Shown: positions 47,701-57,214, counted from the stretch's first letter. The stretch is DNA of 64,000 nt from Neostapfia colusana (GCA_030760725.1 JASWHV010000011.1:79337765-79401764); one strand, 5' to 3'. The notes: generated by a model not told the origin, from the letters alone. Translations and numbers: made by a program.

Positions 47701-50700
47701 GTACCAAATGTTACTCGGAATATATAATCACCTGCAGTTGTGAAACGACTTTCCTTGTACACCATACTTCCAGGTACATCAACATCAAACCTTTGCAATG
47801 CATATGCAAAAGAGTACCATAATCAGAAGGACGGGAGCAAAAAAAAGAGAGAGAAGAAAAAAGCTACCTCCTAACAAAAAGTTTCATCATTTTGACTTTC
47901 ATATTCGAAAATTTACTACTGCGTGAGAGATAAAATTTCGTCATGAGCAAGTTTCCCCTCTGATTAAAAAACAACCAACTCATAGCCTTGAAATAGTGAA
48001 TATCGACCAACGTGTGCCGTTACTTAAAATGATGATAATAAATCTACCATTAACATTATAAAGATGCAGTGTCAAGTTTTCAGGCAACTCCGCCTATGTT
48101 GTAATGACATAGCCGGTCCCAAGCCCGGGTAAAGGAGGAGGGGGTTGTGATAGGCTTGTCGAGCCAACAACTACACTTAGCCATTCTCATGGAAATGAAA
48201 CCCAATAGAAATTCGTTGGGGCGTAACCCTCTTAGCGACGCGCCATATCGGAACCCGGGTATGGTGTTAAGTGGGCAAGGGCCGGGTCGCCACCGCCTTA
48301 GTGGCGCGCCATATCGGAACCCGGATATGGTGTTAAATGAGCAAGGGCCGGATCGCCATCACCTTAGTGGCGCGCTACATCATCGCCCGGATGTAGTGAT
48401 AAGTGAGCAAGGGTCTTTGCATCTTACTCGACGGGTGCAAAGCGTAAGGAAGCTAGCCGAGGAACATAGATTCCGGGTGGGTAGTTGGAATGTAGGATCC
48501 TTGACGGGGAAGCTACGTGAGTTAGTAGATGTTGCCATTAGGAGACGAGTAAATATCCTTTGTGTACAAGAGACTAGATGGGCGGGTCAAAAGGCGAGAG
48601 AAGTCGAGAATACCGGTTTCAAGCTTTGGTATTCTGGTTCGGCTGGGACTAGGAATGGCGTAGGTGTTCTAATAGATAAGAGTCTTAAGGATGGAGTGGT
48701 GGATGTTCGAAGACGAGGGGATAGGATCATCTTAATCAAGATAGTAATTGGGGACATTGTCTTGAACGTCATTAGTGCTTATGTCCCACAAGTTAGGCTC
48801 AACATGAGTGCTAAGAGGCAATTTTGGGAGGACTTGGAGGATATGGTTAGTAGTGTACCGATAACCGAGAAACTCCTCATAGGGGGAGATCTCAATGGTC
48901 ATGTGGGTGCAACTAACCTAGGATTTGAGGGAGTACATGGAGGTTTTGGATGCGGCGATAGAAATCAAGAGGGTAAGGACATCCTAGACTTTGCCGTAGC
49001 CTATGATCTGTTGATAGCTAACACCCTCTTTAGGAAGAGGCAATCTCACCTAGTGACCTTTAGTAGTGCCCAACACTCTAGCCAGATTGACTTTGTCCTC
49101 ACTAGGAGAAAGGATAGACGGGAGTGTCTAGATTGTAAGGTGATCCCGGGGGAGTGTGTTGTGACACAACATAAGCTTGTGGTAGCTGACTTTCGCTTCC
49201 ATACATGTTCTTTGCGGGACAAAGGTGTCAAAATCACAAGAACAAAGTGGTGGAAGTTGAAGGGAGAATCACAAGAATCCTTTAAAAATAGGGTGATCAC
49301 AGAAGGAGCCTGGGCAGAAAATGGAGATGCAGATAGTATGTGGATGAAGATGGCAACTTGCATTAGGAAGGTAGCTAGTGAGGTGTTCGGTGTGACAAAG
49401 GGAAAGAAACTTATAGATAAAGACACTTGGTGGTGGAATGAGGATGTACAAAAGGCCATTAAGGAGAAGAAGGAGTGTTACAAGAGTTGGCATAATGATA
49501 GAAGCGCAAGCAACATGCTTAAGTACAAAGAGGCTAAGAAGAATGCAAGGCAGGTTGTGAGTAAGACAAGAGGACAAACCTATGATAAGTTATATGAGAG
49601 ACTAGGGACAAAAGAAGGTGAAAAGGACATATACAAGGTAGCAAAAATCCGCGAGAGAAAGATGAGGGATCTCAATCAAGTTAAATGCATCAAAGATGAG
49701 ACTGACCGCATTCTAGTGAAGGATGAAGAGATTAAGAATAGATGGCGTGATTACTTTAATGGGCTATTCAATGATGGGAATGAGAGCACTATGGTTGAGT
49801 TGGATGACTCCTTTGATGACTCCAACAGGCGGTTCGTGCGGAGGATACAAGAGTTTGAGGTTAAGGAGGCCTTAAAAAGGATGAAAGGAGGAAAGGCCCT
49901 TGGCCCTGACGATGTCCCTATTGAGGTGTGGAGATGTCTTGGGGACGTCGCAATAGTATGGCTCACAAAGCTATTCAACCACATTTTTCGGTCAAACAAG
50001 ATGCCTGAAGAATGGAGGAAAAGTATATTAGTACCTATCTTCAAAAATAAAGGAGATATTCAAAGTTGTACTAATTATCGAGGTATTAAGCTTATGAGTC
50101 ATACTATGAAGCTTTGGGAGAGAGTGATTGAACATCGCCTGAGGAAAGTGACCAATGTCACTAAAAACCAGTTTGGTTTTATGCCTGGGAGGTCTACAAT
50201 GGAGGCGATTTTCTTGCTTCGTCAGCTTATGGAGAGATATAGGGAGCAGAAGAAGGACTTGCATATGGTGTTCATCGACTTGGAGAAGGCGTACGACAAG
50301 ATACCAAGGTCAGTCATGTGGTGGGCACTAGAGAAACATAAAGTGCCAACAAAGTACATTACCCTTATCAAGGATATGTACAATAATGTTAGGACAAGTG
50401 TGCGTGTAAGTGATAGTGAGACTGATGCATTTCCTATCACGGTAGGACTACATCAAGGATCAGCTTTGAGCCTATACATCTTTTCCTTGGTCATGGATGA
50501 GGTGTCGAAGGATATACAAGGGGATATCCCTTGGTGCATGCTCTTTGCTGATGATGTAGTGCTGGTAGATGAAACTAGAGATGGTGTTGATAAGAAATTA
50601 GAGTTATGGAGACAAACCTTAGAGTCCAAGGGGTTTAGACTTAGTAGGACCAAAACCGAGTATATGAGGTGCGACTTTAGTGGTGTTGGTCGTGAAGAGG

Positions 50701-53206
50701 GAAATGTTAGTCTACAAGGACAAATAGTACCTAGAAGGGACTCTTTCCGATACTTAGGATCAATGTTACAAAGCAATGGCGATATTGATGAGAATGTTTG
50801 CCACAGGATCAAGGTAGGGTGGATGAAATGGCGACAAGCCTCTGGAATACTATGTGACAGGAAAGTCCCACAAAAGCTAAAAGGGAAGTTCTATAGGACG
50901 GTGATCAGACCCGCGATGCTCTATGGGGCGGAATGTTGGCCAACTAAACGGCAACATGTCCAACAAATGAGTGTCGCAGAGATGCGCATGCTACGGGGGA
51001 TGTGTGGGCACACGAGAAGAGACCGAATAAGGAATGAGACGATTCGTGATAAGGTAGGGGTGGCGCCGATTGAAGAGAAGTTAGTCCAACATCGGCTTAG
51101 GTGGTTTGGACATATCCAACGGAGACCTCCAGAAGCACCGATTAACAGTGGGATTTTAAAAGGTAGAGAAAATATTAGGAGGGGTAGAGGAAGACCAAGG
51201 TTGACCTGGGAGGAGGCGGTAAAACGAGATTTGAGAGATTGGAATGTATCCAGAGACTTAGCTCATGATAGGACCGCATGGAAAGTAGCAATTCATGTGC
51301 CAGAATCGTAGTCTTGTTTTTTTCTTTTTTCTTTTTTCTGTTTACTTTTTTTCTTTTTTTTCTTTTTTTCTTTTCTCCTTTTCTTTTCCTTTTTTCTTAT
51401 TTCTTTTCTCTTTTCTCTTTTTCCTTTTTCTTTTTTTTCCTTTTTTTCTTTTTCCTTTTTTCTCTTTTTTTTCTTTTTCTTTTTCTTTTTTTTCTTCTTT
51501 TTTTCTTTTTCTTTTTTTTTTTCTTTTTTCCTTGTTCTCATATCTCTTCCTCTGTTTTACTTCATTGATATTGGGTTTCATGTCTAGCCGACCCCAACAG
51601 GCTTGGGATAAAGGCTTGGTTGTTGTTGTTGTTGTAGTGTCAAGTTTTCAGGCCTTCTTTTACATTAGATGAGTTCTAGGTAATTGCAAATATAAGTTTT
51701 TGCCAGAGCTCTAAGTTACTTACAAATGTATTTTTCGATACGAGCTCCTAACTGCTCCAGAATCATCAATTAATACATGAGTATTATACTGGTGTGAATC
51801 ATCAGGTCCCTTTTCTTGGAACCCTCCAAGAGACAGCCACATGCTTGATTCTCTGTAAGTAAAATTCTGATAAATCAAGTGCCACTTTCAATGACAGAAA
51901 ATAATAAAATGAGTTGGGGCCTTGGGGGATACCAAAAATGCAAATAAGTAAGCTATGCCAGTGTAAAATACACTTTTGTTATTGCATATGAGTTAAAAAT
52001 ATGTTTGGGCAATCAGCCAAAAGACGGATACTTGGACAGAAGAGCATTACACATATGTTTAGTAGGAATATGCAAATCAGATAATCAAAGCATTGATTAC
52101 CGACTGCCCAAATATAAGAGCATATTAGGAAATAAGTGCATACTCAATAGACAATGAAAGGGAAAGATGTAAAATATTAAACAAAATCTGCAAGTTTTTT
52201 CTCGCTTACTTTGCAAGTGAGCAATATCTCTGCATTATTGGCCCATCTAATGGTTCGGCTAGCTTAACAGACTCGCCATCCTTTGAGCCTATGAATGAGA
52301 AGACCTCAGGAAAGCAAAGAAATCTCACTCCAGAAGCAGCTGCTTCCTATAGAAAAACATACTTCCACGTTAGACTACTCAGCACTATTATCAACAAACC
52401 AGGAAAAATAGGAGTAAGAGGCCTAAACTTACAAAGTCGGCAAGAATACAATATGAGCAATATAAGGAGGCGACGAGGTAGTACTAAGAATTACTAGTCT
52501 TATTCACAACAGTTTCTACAATGATAGATATCCTTCAACAGTTGTAGCCTTAACAGTTTCAGCAAGTGAGCAACATCTCTGTACAATAGGTGTCCTTCAA
52601 CAGGGAACAGAACTGGCTTTACCAGGTATTGAACTAGTCGTCATCACAGTTGGTAGACCGACAAAAATTCTAATATTTCACAGTAAATGACAAGAGCAAA
52701 TCAAATGCAGCATTCCTCTCTTCTCTTTCCTTACCGTTGAGGTTGCAATTGCAAGCATCCCCCGGTTCCATAACTGCAAAATGTTTTACGCTTACAAAAT
52801 GAAAGTCCAATAATCGTAGTGACATCAGTCGGCTCGGCGGCTGTTGAACCACTGCGGAACTGAGCTACTCGCCGCCGTTGACCACTCAGTACTAGGCCTA
52901 ATATTCGCTACTCGCCGCCGTTGACGGCAACTACTGCGGCAGTCCGACCAGCGTTAGCGCGGCGAGTGCCCGCCCGCGGTCCATCAAGCGGGAGGGGAAG
53001 GGGAAGGAAAAGGAGACCAGAGTGCTTGCCTTGGTGAGGCGGGAGCAGGTGGCGTAGTTGGCCTCGACGTCCCCCACGGAGGTCATCTGCACCACGCCCA
53101 CCCTCTCCGGTGCCGCGGCGGCGGCGGATACAGAGGTGGCCATGGCGCGGCAGACGCGGAACCTCGAGAAGGCGGCGGCGATCGGGAGCGAGACGGCCAG
53201 TCTCAT
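41714..53206 (-). CDS. Nitrilase-superfamily amidase (deaminated glutathione amidase, NIT1-type), 9 exons, 311 aa
   Basis: Predicted metabolite-repair enzyme hydrolysing deaminated glutathione, by similarity to plant/animal Nit1 (Arabidopsis At4g08790-like). Exons in coding order: 53030-53206, 52210-52346, 51724-51852, 47732-47790, 46650-46762, 46457-46549, 42263-42365, 41863-41945 and 41714-41755 (936 nt). Phases agree throughout. All introns are GT-AG except the first, which has a GC donor. The catalytic triad is present: Glu73 (CFPEVF), Lys145 (YRKIHLFD) and Cys186 (LTICYDLRFPE). Other family blocks are WLSLGGFQE, PSAFTKVTGEAHWE and AAAQAGRHNEKRESYGDSLIIDPWG. The first Met gives an Arg/Ala/Ser-rich N-terminal extension that could be an organelle transit peptide; Met22 (MATSVS) could give a cytosolic form. 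Introns hold a chromovirus, an RTE stub and a full RTE LINE, all in non-coding DNA, so the spliced product appears intact. Confidence 0.94.
42405..42756 (+). repeat. 5' LTR of the chromovirus
   Basis: 352 bp, TG...CA boundaries, flanked on the left by the TSD GGCTT. Confidence 0.95.
42986..43640 (+). pseudogene. Chromovirus gag
   Basis: The frame contains RPPRFQKLDFPKFDGKTDPL and the capsid-like DDGTPSWRRFTELLNTRFG region, the usual gag core of plant chromoviruses. The reading frame is lost near 43560, before the zinc-knuckle region LGLCFNCNEKFGRDHNRVC, which lies in another frame at about 43680. An upstream ATG at 42855 gives only a short frame ending in a stop. Confidence 0.88.
43645..44250 (+). 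pseudogene. Chromovirus zinc knuckle and aspartic protease
   Basis: A 201-codon open frame begins just before the CFNCNEKFGRDH knuckle and continues to the retropepsin motif LLDSGSTHNF (about 43905-43935) and VLGTQWLASLGPI. A stop at 44250 separates it from RT. The protease would cleave the polyprotein. Confidence 0.88.
44330..44823 (+). pseudogene. Chromovirus reverse transcriptase, truncated before the active-site box
   Basis: The frame from 44424 carries SSSAFSSPVLLVRKTDGSW, DYRALNAITVKDAYPIPVVD and SKLDLRSGYHQVRM, then FGLCNAPAT. After a small frameshift at about 44775 the sequence reads on only to about 44823 and then joins integrase. The YVDD/FFDD catalytic box, RNase H and integrase zinc domain are absent. 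Confidence 0.9.
44824..45876 (+). pseudogene. Chromovirus integrase with C-terminal chromodomain, reading into the 3' LTR
   Basis: The segment begins within the integrase core (YCHFIAISHPYTAESVAKVF, HLHGLPQSMVLDRD). A frame then runs through FHTQSDGQTEAANKV, the YNTAYQSALRDTPFQ segment and FKEGDWVWLRLHQR. The end resembles a chromodomain (RLAREVRQLLVNWKG ... TTWEDIENFIDRYPDF). The frame crosses the polypurine tract and stops about 70 nt inside the 3' LTR (45876), a layout reported for compact chromoviruses. Chromodomains steer integration to marked chromatin. Confidence 0.9.
45807..46158 (+). repeat. 3' LTR of the chromovirus
   Basis: 352 bp, same length as the 5' LTR; differences include C/T, G/A and A/T changes at about nine sites. 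Followed by the TSD GGCTT. Confidence 0.95.
46978..47029 (+). mobile_element. 52-bp RTE LINE stub with 13-bp target-site duplication
   Basis: The insert contains CCCCAACGTGCTTGCGACAA, then AGGCTTTG and a TTG repeat tail, the 3' end of the RTE family at 48086. It is flanked by GATTCACATGACA at 46965-46977 and 47030-47042, identical. It sits in the amidase intron between exons 4 and 5. Confidence 0.88.
48068..48085. repeat. Left target-site duplication of the RTE LINE
   Basis: AGTGTCAAGTTTTCAGGC, repeated exactly at 51636-51653. Confidence 0.95.
48147..51311 (+). CDS. RTE LINE endonuclease / reverse transcriptase, 1054 aa, intact frame
   Basis: The protein nicks target DNA and reverse-transcribes its own RNA at the nick. 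Residues 29-90 consist of three 22-residue repeats (LSxAPYRNPxMV...). The AP-endonuclease domain starts near 110, with SWNVGSLTG (113-121), CVQETRW (Glu142), GGDLNGHVG and SSQIDFVLTRR, to about 345. A basic linker is followed by the RT domain from about 580: GKALGPDDVPIEVWR, NYRGIKLMSHTMKLWERVI, FMPGRSTMEAIF, FIDLEKAYDKIPR and the catalytic FADDVVLVDE (Asp802, Asp803). The C-terminal part has the RTE-typical RLRWFGHIQRRPPEAP and GRGRPRLTWEEAVKRDL. The ATG chosen is the first in the open frame; a start closer to the endonuclease domain is possible. No RNase H and no zinc-knuckle ORF1 were seen, as usual for RTE. Confidence 0.95.
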   Translation: MIGLSSQQLHLAILMEMKPNRNSLGRNPLSDAPYRNPGMVLSGQGPGRHRLSGAPYRNPDMVLNEQGPDRHHLSGALHHRPDVVISEQGSLHLTRRVQSVRKLAEEHRFRVGSWNVGSLTGKLRELVDVAIRRRVNILCVQETRWAGQKAREVENTGFKLWYSGSAGTRNGVGVLIDKSLKDGVVDVRRRGDRIILIKIVIGDIVLNVISAYVPQVRLNMSAKRQFWEDLEDMVSSVPITEKLLIGGDLNGHVGATNLGFEGVHGGFGCGDRNQEGKDILDFAVAYDLLIANTLFRKRQSHLVTFSSAQHSSQIDFVLTRRKDRRECLDCKVIPGECVVTQHKLVVADFRFHTCSLRDKGVKITRTKWWKLKGESQESFKNRVITEGAWAENGDADSMWMKMATCIRKVASEVFGVTKGKKLIDKDTWWWNEDVQKAIKEKKECYKSWHNDRSASNMLKYKEAKKNARQVVSKTRGQTYDKLYERLGTKEGEKDIYKVAKIRERKMRDLNQVKCIKDETDRILVKDEEIKNRWRDYFNGLFNDGNESTMVELDDSFDDSNRRFVRRIQEFEVKEALKRMKGGKALGPDDVPIEVWRCLGDVAIVWLTKLFNHIFRSNKMPEEWRKSILVPIFKNKGDIQSCTNYRGIKLMSHTMKLWERVIEHRLRKVTNVTKNQFGFMPGRSTMEAIFLLRQLMERYREQKKDLHMVFIDLEKAYDKIPRSVMWWALEKHKVPTKYITLIKDMYNNVRTSVRVSDSETDAFPITVGLHQGSALSLYIFSLVMDEVSKDIQGDIPWCMLFADDVVLVDETRDGVDKKLELWRQTLESKGFRLSRTKTEYMRCDFSGVGREEGNVSLQGQIVPRRDSFRYLGSMLQSNGDIDENVCHRIKVGWMKWRQASGILCDRKVPQKLKGKFYRTVIRPAMLYGAECWPTKRQHVQQMSVAEMRMLRGMCGHTRRDRIRNETIRDKVGVAPIEEKLVQHRLRWFGHIQRRPPEAPINSGILKGRENIRRGRGRPRLTWEEAVKRDLRDWNVSRDLAHDRTAWKVAIHVPES
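48231..48425 (+). repeat. 66-bp in-frame tandem repeat in the RTE ORF
   Basis: CTTAG(C/T)G(A/G)CGCGC starts at 48231, 48297 and 48363, spaced exactly 66 bp, encoding the three 22-residue units at the protein N terminus. The third copy is the most diverged. Confidence 0.92.
51316..51537 (+). repeat. Long T-rich polypyrimidine tract in the RTE 3' region
   Basis: About 220 bp of almost pure T with single C interruptions every few bases, beginning just after the stop codon. It is followed by about 100 bp ending in CCCCAACAGGCTTGGGATAA and the (TTG)n terminus. In the host-gene sense it is a purine-rich intron tract. Confidence 0.92.
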
Positions 53207-53585
53207 GCGGTGGGAGCGCGAGCGCGGTTCCTACCGTGCACGCCGCGGGCGGGTGTACACTGCCTGCGGATAAATCCTTCGGGAATGGTAAATTTTCAGC
53301 GCATCTTATTTTAACATTTGTCCCCAATCATCAGAACTATATTAGAATCCAAATGTTTGTGTTAATTGGTTTTCTATTTTTATAAGATTATATATCAACT
53401 ATAGAAAAATGTTGATATATTAACTAAAAGATTATAAAATTATAAGTTATAACCGTATGATCTAGATTCGACGACTCTAAGTAAATAGGTTGAGATGATA
53501 ATTTCAGTCACCTAAAGTTAACACTTTACTAAATACTTTTCCAGACATACGTAAATGTAGCAAATCAATATTAAAGATCACGTAA
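53207..53585. other. 5' flank of the amidase gene
   Basis: Short upstream sequence, then an AT-rich stretch. The AT-rich part (53400-53500) resembles 39650-39720 upstream of the J-protein gene in a TCGACGACTC-containing block; a shared small repeat is possible but unproven. No TATA box can be assigned with confidence. Confidence 0.35.
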
Positions 53586-53756
53586 TCCAAAGTAGAGTGA
53601 TATTCGATAGAGTTAACATAGCATAAAGTTATTATAACCTAAATATGAAAGTGTACCAATATTACAACCGAAGAGAGTTGACATAGTATACTCCCCCTCA
53701 ATCTCTCCCCCTTTGACATCAAGACACCAAAAAGGAAAAGAAGAGAGTCTAAGTCT

Positions 53757-55317
53757 AGTCGTCATCGCTCTCACTCTCCTCACCACGATCTTCATCGCTT
53801 TAGGTTGCTTCTTCATCTTCCTCCTCATCATCTTGATCTTCCTCTACTTCCTCAACGACGGGAGCATCACCAGAGGGGCCACCTCCAAGAAGAGCAGCCT
53901 CTGCCTCCGTGAGATCCGGGAAGGGTGTGAGCTCCTCGTCATCGGAAGCCTCCATAGACATAGCAATGTACGCCTTCTCACAGAGCTTCTCCAGGTACTT
54001 GTCTTGCCTTTTAGCCATTTTTTGAGTTTTGATTTTAACTTTTCGGCAAGAGGTGAAGATAGACTTCAAGAATTTTAGTATGGCACAGGAAGAGTCTCCG
54101 GAAGAGGAAGAGGCAGGAGCGGGTGGAGGAGTAGGTGCATCGAGAGCGCTCCTCCTAGAAGCTCCGCCAATTTTTGGCACAATAGGAGCAATTTGAGAGT
54201 GAAGGGGTATATGCTTGACGTCCTTCACAAACTCCAGTCCCAACACCTTCTCCATGAGGCACATGATGAACGGAGCATAACCACATGAGCGGTTGGGAGT
54301 GTGGGATATGTTGAAGATGTCATTGTAGATGTAGTCAAACACATTGAATTTTTTCATCTTCACAAGTCAGCTTCAATAGGTGGCAGAGGTCGCCCTGGAT
54401 CATCCCCGCATCTCCGTCTTTAGGTGCTAAAGTCTTTCTCATCCGGTTTAGCACACTAAAAATGGACGAAGGATTTTGGTTGTAGGAGGATTATAAAAGC
54501 CAACCTCGTACATGAATTCCATCTCCCCCAAGTCTATCACCGTGAGATTGTGAATGATCAACTCATGGCTCAGGGACTCTTCAAGTCCGAGAATCCGTGC
54601 AATTTCACTATATAGGACGGAGTATTGGACTCCATCCGTCATCCATGAAATCTTCCTGTCCCCATAGGTGGAGAAGTAGCACCTGGTGTAAAAACTGAGC
54701 CACCACCTTTGTGTTCCAGTCATATTGAAAGGAATAGAGATCCTTCAAACCGTGATGCTCAACGGCTTGTACAACTGCACTGAAGGTTTGATGATTTTTC
54801 TTTTCCATATAGGGCCAATCAATCCACTGAGTATCAGCAAATGGTGTCTTCATCCTCAAGTAGTCAAGGCGATAGTAGTTGCAATGGAAGTCACACAAAA
54901 AACAATGATCTGGTGCGGCCTTCTCATACTTGTAGGGATCCTTTTACCTAAATCTCCTCGCCTTTTCAGAGCCTTTCCCATGGAAGATGTTGCTTGAAAG
55001 CTCCGGTTGTCGGTTGGGGTTATTCATGGGAGGTTTCATGGCCAAGGGCCCAATGGGACCCTGTGGGGGAGCACTTGACCCCACAGGACGGTCTCGAATG
55101 ACGACTCCTCTGCTAGCAAGTGCCCTTCTCCTTGGTGTTGCCTTTTTGATAGGCACCTTCTGAACCGGGGCCTTGCCTTTTCTCTTTGCTGCTTCTCCTT
55201 CATTCATGGGTATTTTTCCTTTGTCGCGTCCTCCTCCTCACGACGGCGGTAAAGCTCTTGTCAAGATGCTTCTCGCTCTGGGTCGGAGAGGATTGGAGAG
55301 TTGTTGTGTTGAGACAT
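53757..55317 (-). pseudogene. Second envelope-like Sirevirus ORF, frameshifted
   Basis: Homologous to the ORF at 16672-18159. Conserved pieces include a basic N-terminal part with PPQGPIGPLA, CDFHCNYYRLDYLRMKTP (about 54850), FQYDWNTKVVAQF (about 54730), the ILGLEESLSHELIIHN segment and CGYAPFIMCLMEKVLGLEFVKDV (about 54230-54290). The C-terminal part has the same order of Pro/Ser-rich, basic and acidic segments. A stop occurs near 55256, with frame changes near 54950, 54690, 54470 and 54365. It is clearly diverged from the first copy. Confidence 0.82.
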
Positions 55318-55424
55318 GCTGGAAGAACAAATGAGCAAGAATATGAGTTGAGAACAAAAGATTATCGCGATAGAGGTGCAGCAAAAACACTAAGTTAGAG
55401 GTTAACTCAAGGTTTGGTAGGACT

Positions 55425-55505
55425 TGTCCGGTCTCTGACCGGACTAGTCCGGTCAGGAACGGACTTGTCCGCCTTTTGTCCGGACTAGTCCGGACTACCT
55501 TGGGT
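55425..55505. repeat. GGACTAGTCC palindrome cluster upstream of the second envelope-like ORF
   Basis: Four units (two ACTAGT, two ACTTGT centres) lie about 110-190 bp 5' of the ORF on the coding strand. They occupy the same relative place as 18241-18330 in the other copy. Confidence 0.88.
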
Positions 55506-55934
55506 TAAACCCTAACTATGTGAATTTTCTGTAAATCTGATCATAGTTTGCAACAATCCTAGGAAGGAATCGCAGAAGGTTATGGAGCACTATACATCCT
55601 AGTTTATGGGAGAAACATCCTAGAGTCGAGAGAGTTGAAGAGATTAGGTTTTGCCCCAAGAACGCACCTTGATTGTTCAAATCCGATGAAATCACCGGAT
55701 TGAAGTGCGGAGAAGTCCGAAGATTGACTTCCGGAGGCTCCAAAGGGTAGAGGACTCGGATCCTTTGAAGTTTTTGGTGGAAATTCTAAAAAATCGCCAA
55801 TGGGGGTGTGTTTGAGCGCGGGCGCGTGTTGATATGTGTTACGAGTGAAGTGGGAGTGTCGGCCCCCGACGGTTGGGTTAAGTCCCAACCGTCCGAACTA
55901 ATCCGGTCGTAGATACTGGACAAGTCTGGTTGCT

Positions 55935-57190
55935 GGACCGGGTCCTAGGTCTGGTTGGCAAGCAGGGCCTCATACTCTTCCTCCATAGTGTGATGCCAGT
56001 GAGGGTTGGCGAGGGCGCTACGGACAGAAGTCGGTATGGGCGAGATCGAAGAAGAGTCGGGCGGTGGAGATGTCGTCGACGAGAAGACACCTCTGGAGAA
56101 GCGCTCAACCAGTCGGAGTGTCCAAAACGCACGTCGAGTCACCATCGGGTGAACGTGACCAGGGTCCCTATGGAGCAAAGGAGGATTGTACATCGGGTGC
56201 TCGGAGCGAGCACGAGCCGGAGCACCACCCCGCTCCCGTCGTTGATAGACGAGAGTGGGTCTCGTGGACGCGCGTGGCGCGACGACTAGAGTTGAGAGAT
56301 CCAGTGCCGCGCGTGGCACTGGTGGAGCTGGGGCACCATCCCGCGCTAGTTGCTGGTAGACAAGTGCGGGGCTGGTGAAGCGAGAAGTCGGCGTCGCAGT
56401 CGGGGCCACGCATGGTGCAGCTGGTGACGTCGAGGACGTCGGGATCACTGCAGGTGACGTCGGGGAGGTCGAGGCCACGCGTGGTGCAGCTGGTGACGTA
56501 GGGGCCACCCGATGTGCAGCGTGCGACGCCAGGGACGCCGATGCCGCATGTGGCGCAGGTGGTGACGTCAGGACCACCCTAGGTGCAGCAAGGGACGTTG
56601 GAGGCATCGATGCCGCACGTGGTGCAGCAGGTGACGTCGGGGGCACCTGTGCCCGCGCATGGCTTAGCGCGTGTCGAACCTGCAGAAGAAAGAGGCCAAG
56701 GCAGGTGGGGAGCAGCCTCGGAGTCAGTGGGAAAAAGAGAATCCAGCTCTGTGGTGGAACCGGAAGAGGGGGTGGAGAAGGGCAAGGAGAACTCGTTGAA
56801 GACAATGTGTTGAGAGATTAAGAGGCGTTGAGTGGTGAGATCTAAAAGTTGGTAACCCTTATGATCAAGGGAATACCCGAGGATAGCACACCGTGTCGAG
56901 CTGGGAGCATGATTACGTGGGGCGGTGGCGGAAAGATTAGGGTAGCAAGTGCACCCGAAAACTCCAAAGTGGTAGTAAATAGGAGCAGTGCCATATAAAA
57001 TGAAATAGGGGTGGAGGCACGAATCGCCATGGTAGGAAAACGATTAATCAGAAGAGTGGCAGTGTGGAGAGCCTCCACCCAGTATCGAGAAGGAATGGAT
57101 GCCTGAAACATCAGGGAGCGCATGACATCGTTGGTTGTATGAATCATGCACTGAGCCTTGTCGTTCTGAGGTGAGGTATACGGACAAGAC
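55935..57190 (-). pseudogene. Copia fragment: integrase end, repetitive linker and start of RT
   Basis: On the minus strand, 57190-56842 encodes the distal integrase (SCPYTSPQNDKAQCMIHTTN, SRYWVEALHTATLLINRFP). A frame from 56805 then runs through a low-complexity linker of repeated Ala-Pro-(Thr/Ser)-Ser units (56330-56660), followed by a segment ending NPHWHHTMEEEYEALLANQT at about 55945-56000, the usual start of the copia RT domain. The family differs from the Sirevirus. Both ends are abrupt, so this is a fragment. Confidence 0.85.
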
Positions 57191-57214
57191 AAGCGCAGTT
57201 GTACTCCATGTACG

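Larger units (their letters stand above)
48086..51635 (+). mobile_element. Apparently full-length RTE-clade LINE (3.55 kb)
   Basis: A non-LTR retrotransposon with a single long ORF, a 61-bp 5' leader, a pyrimidine-rich 3' region and a (TTG)n end, bounded by a perfect 18-bp target-site duplication. It sits in the amidase intron between exons 3 and 4, on the opposite strand to that gene. The uninterrupted 1054-codon ORF and identical TSD suggest recent insertion. Confidence 0.95.
53590..55930 (-). mobile_element. Fragment of a second Sirevirus-like element (envelope-like region and flanks)
   Basis: Collinear with about 16440-18340 of the element at 14-25 kb: a CTCCCCCTTTGACATCAAG(A/G)CACC segment at the 3' side, the envelope-like ORF, then a cluster of GGACTAGTCC palindromes (55425-55500). 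No LTR or gag-pol of the same element is attached. At about 55935 it abuts an unrelated copia fragment. Confidence 0.85.

Noticed and set aside
51278..51672. Phe/Lys-rich open frames near the end of the RTE element
   Set aside because: Translation of the T-rich polypyrimidine tract; no protein meaning.
53110..53385. Arg-rich frame on the plus strand at the amidase 5' end
   Set aside because: Antisense shadow of amidase exon 1.
56375..56821. Gly/Asp/Val repeat protein on the plus strand
   Set aside because: It is the antisense of the repetitive Ala/Pro/Ser linker between copia integrase and RT.
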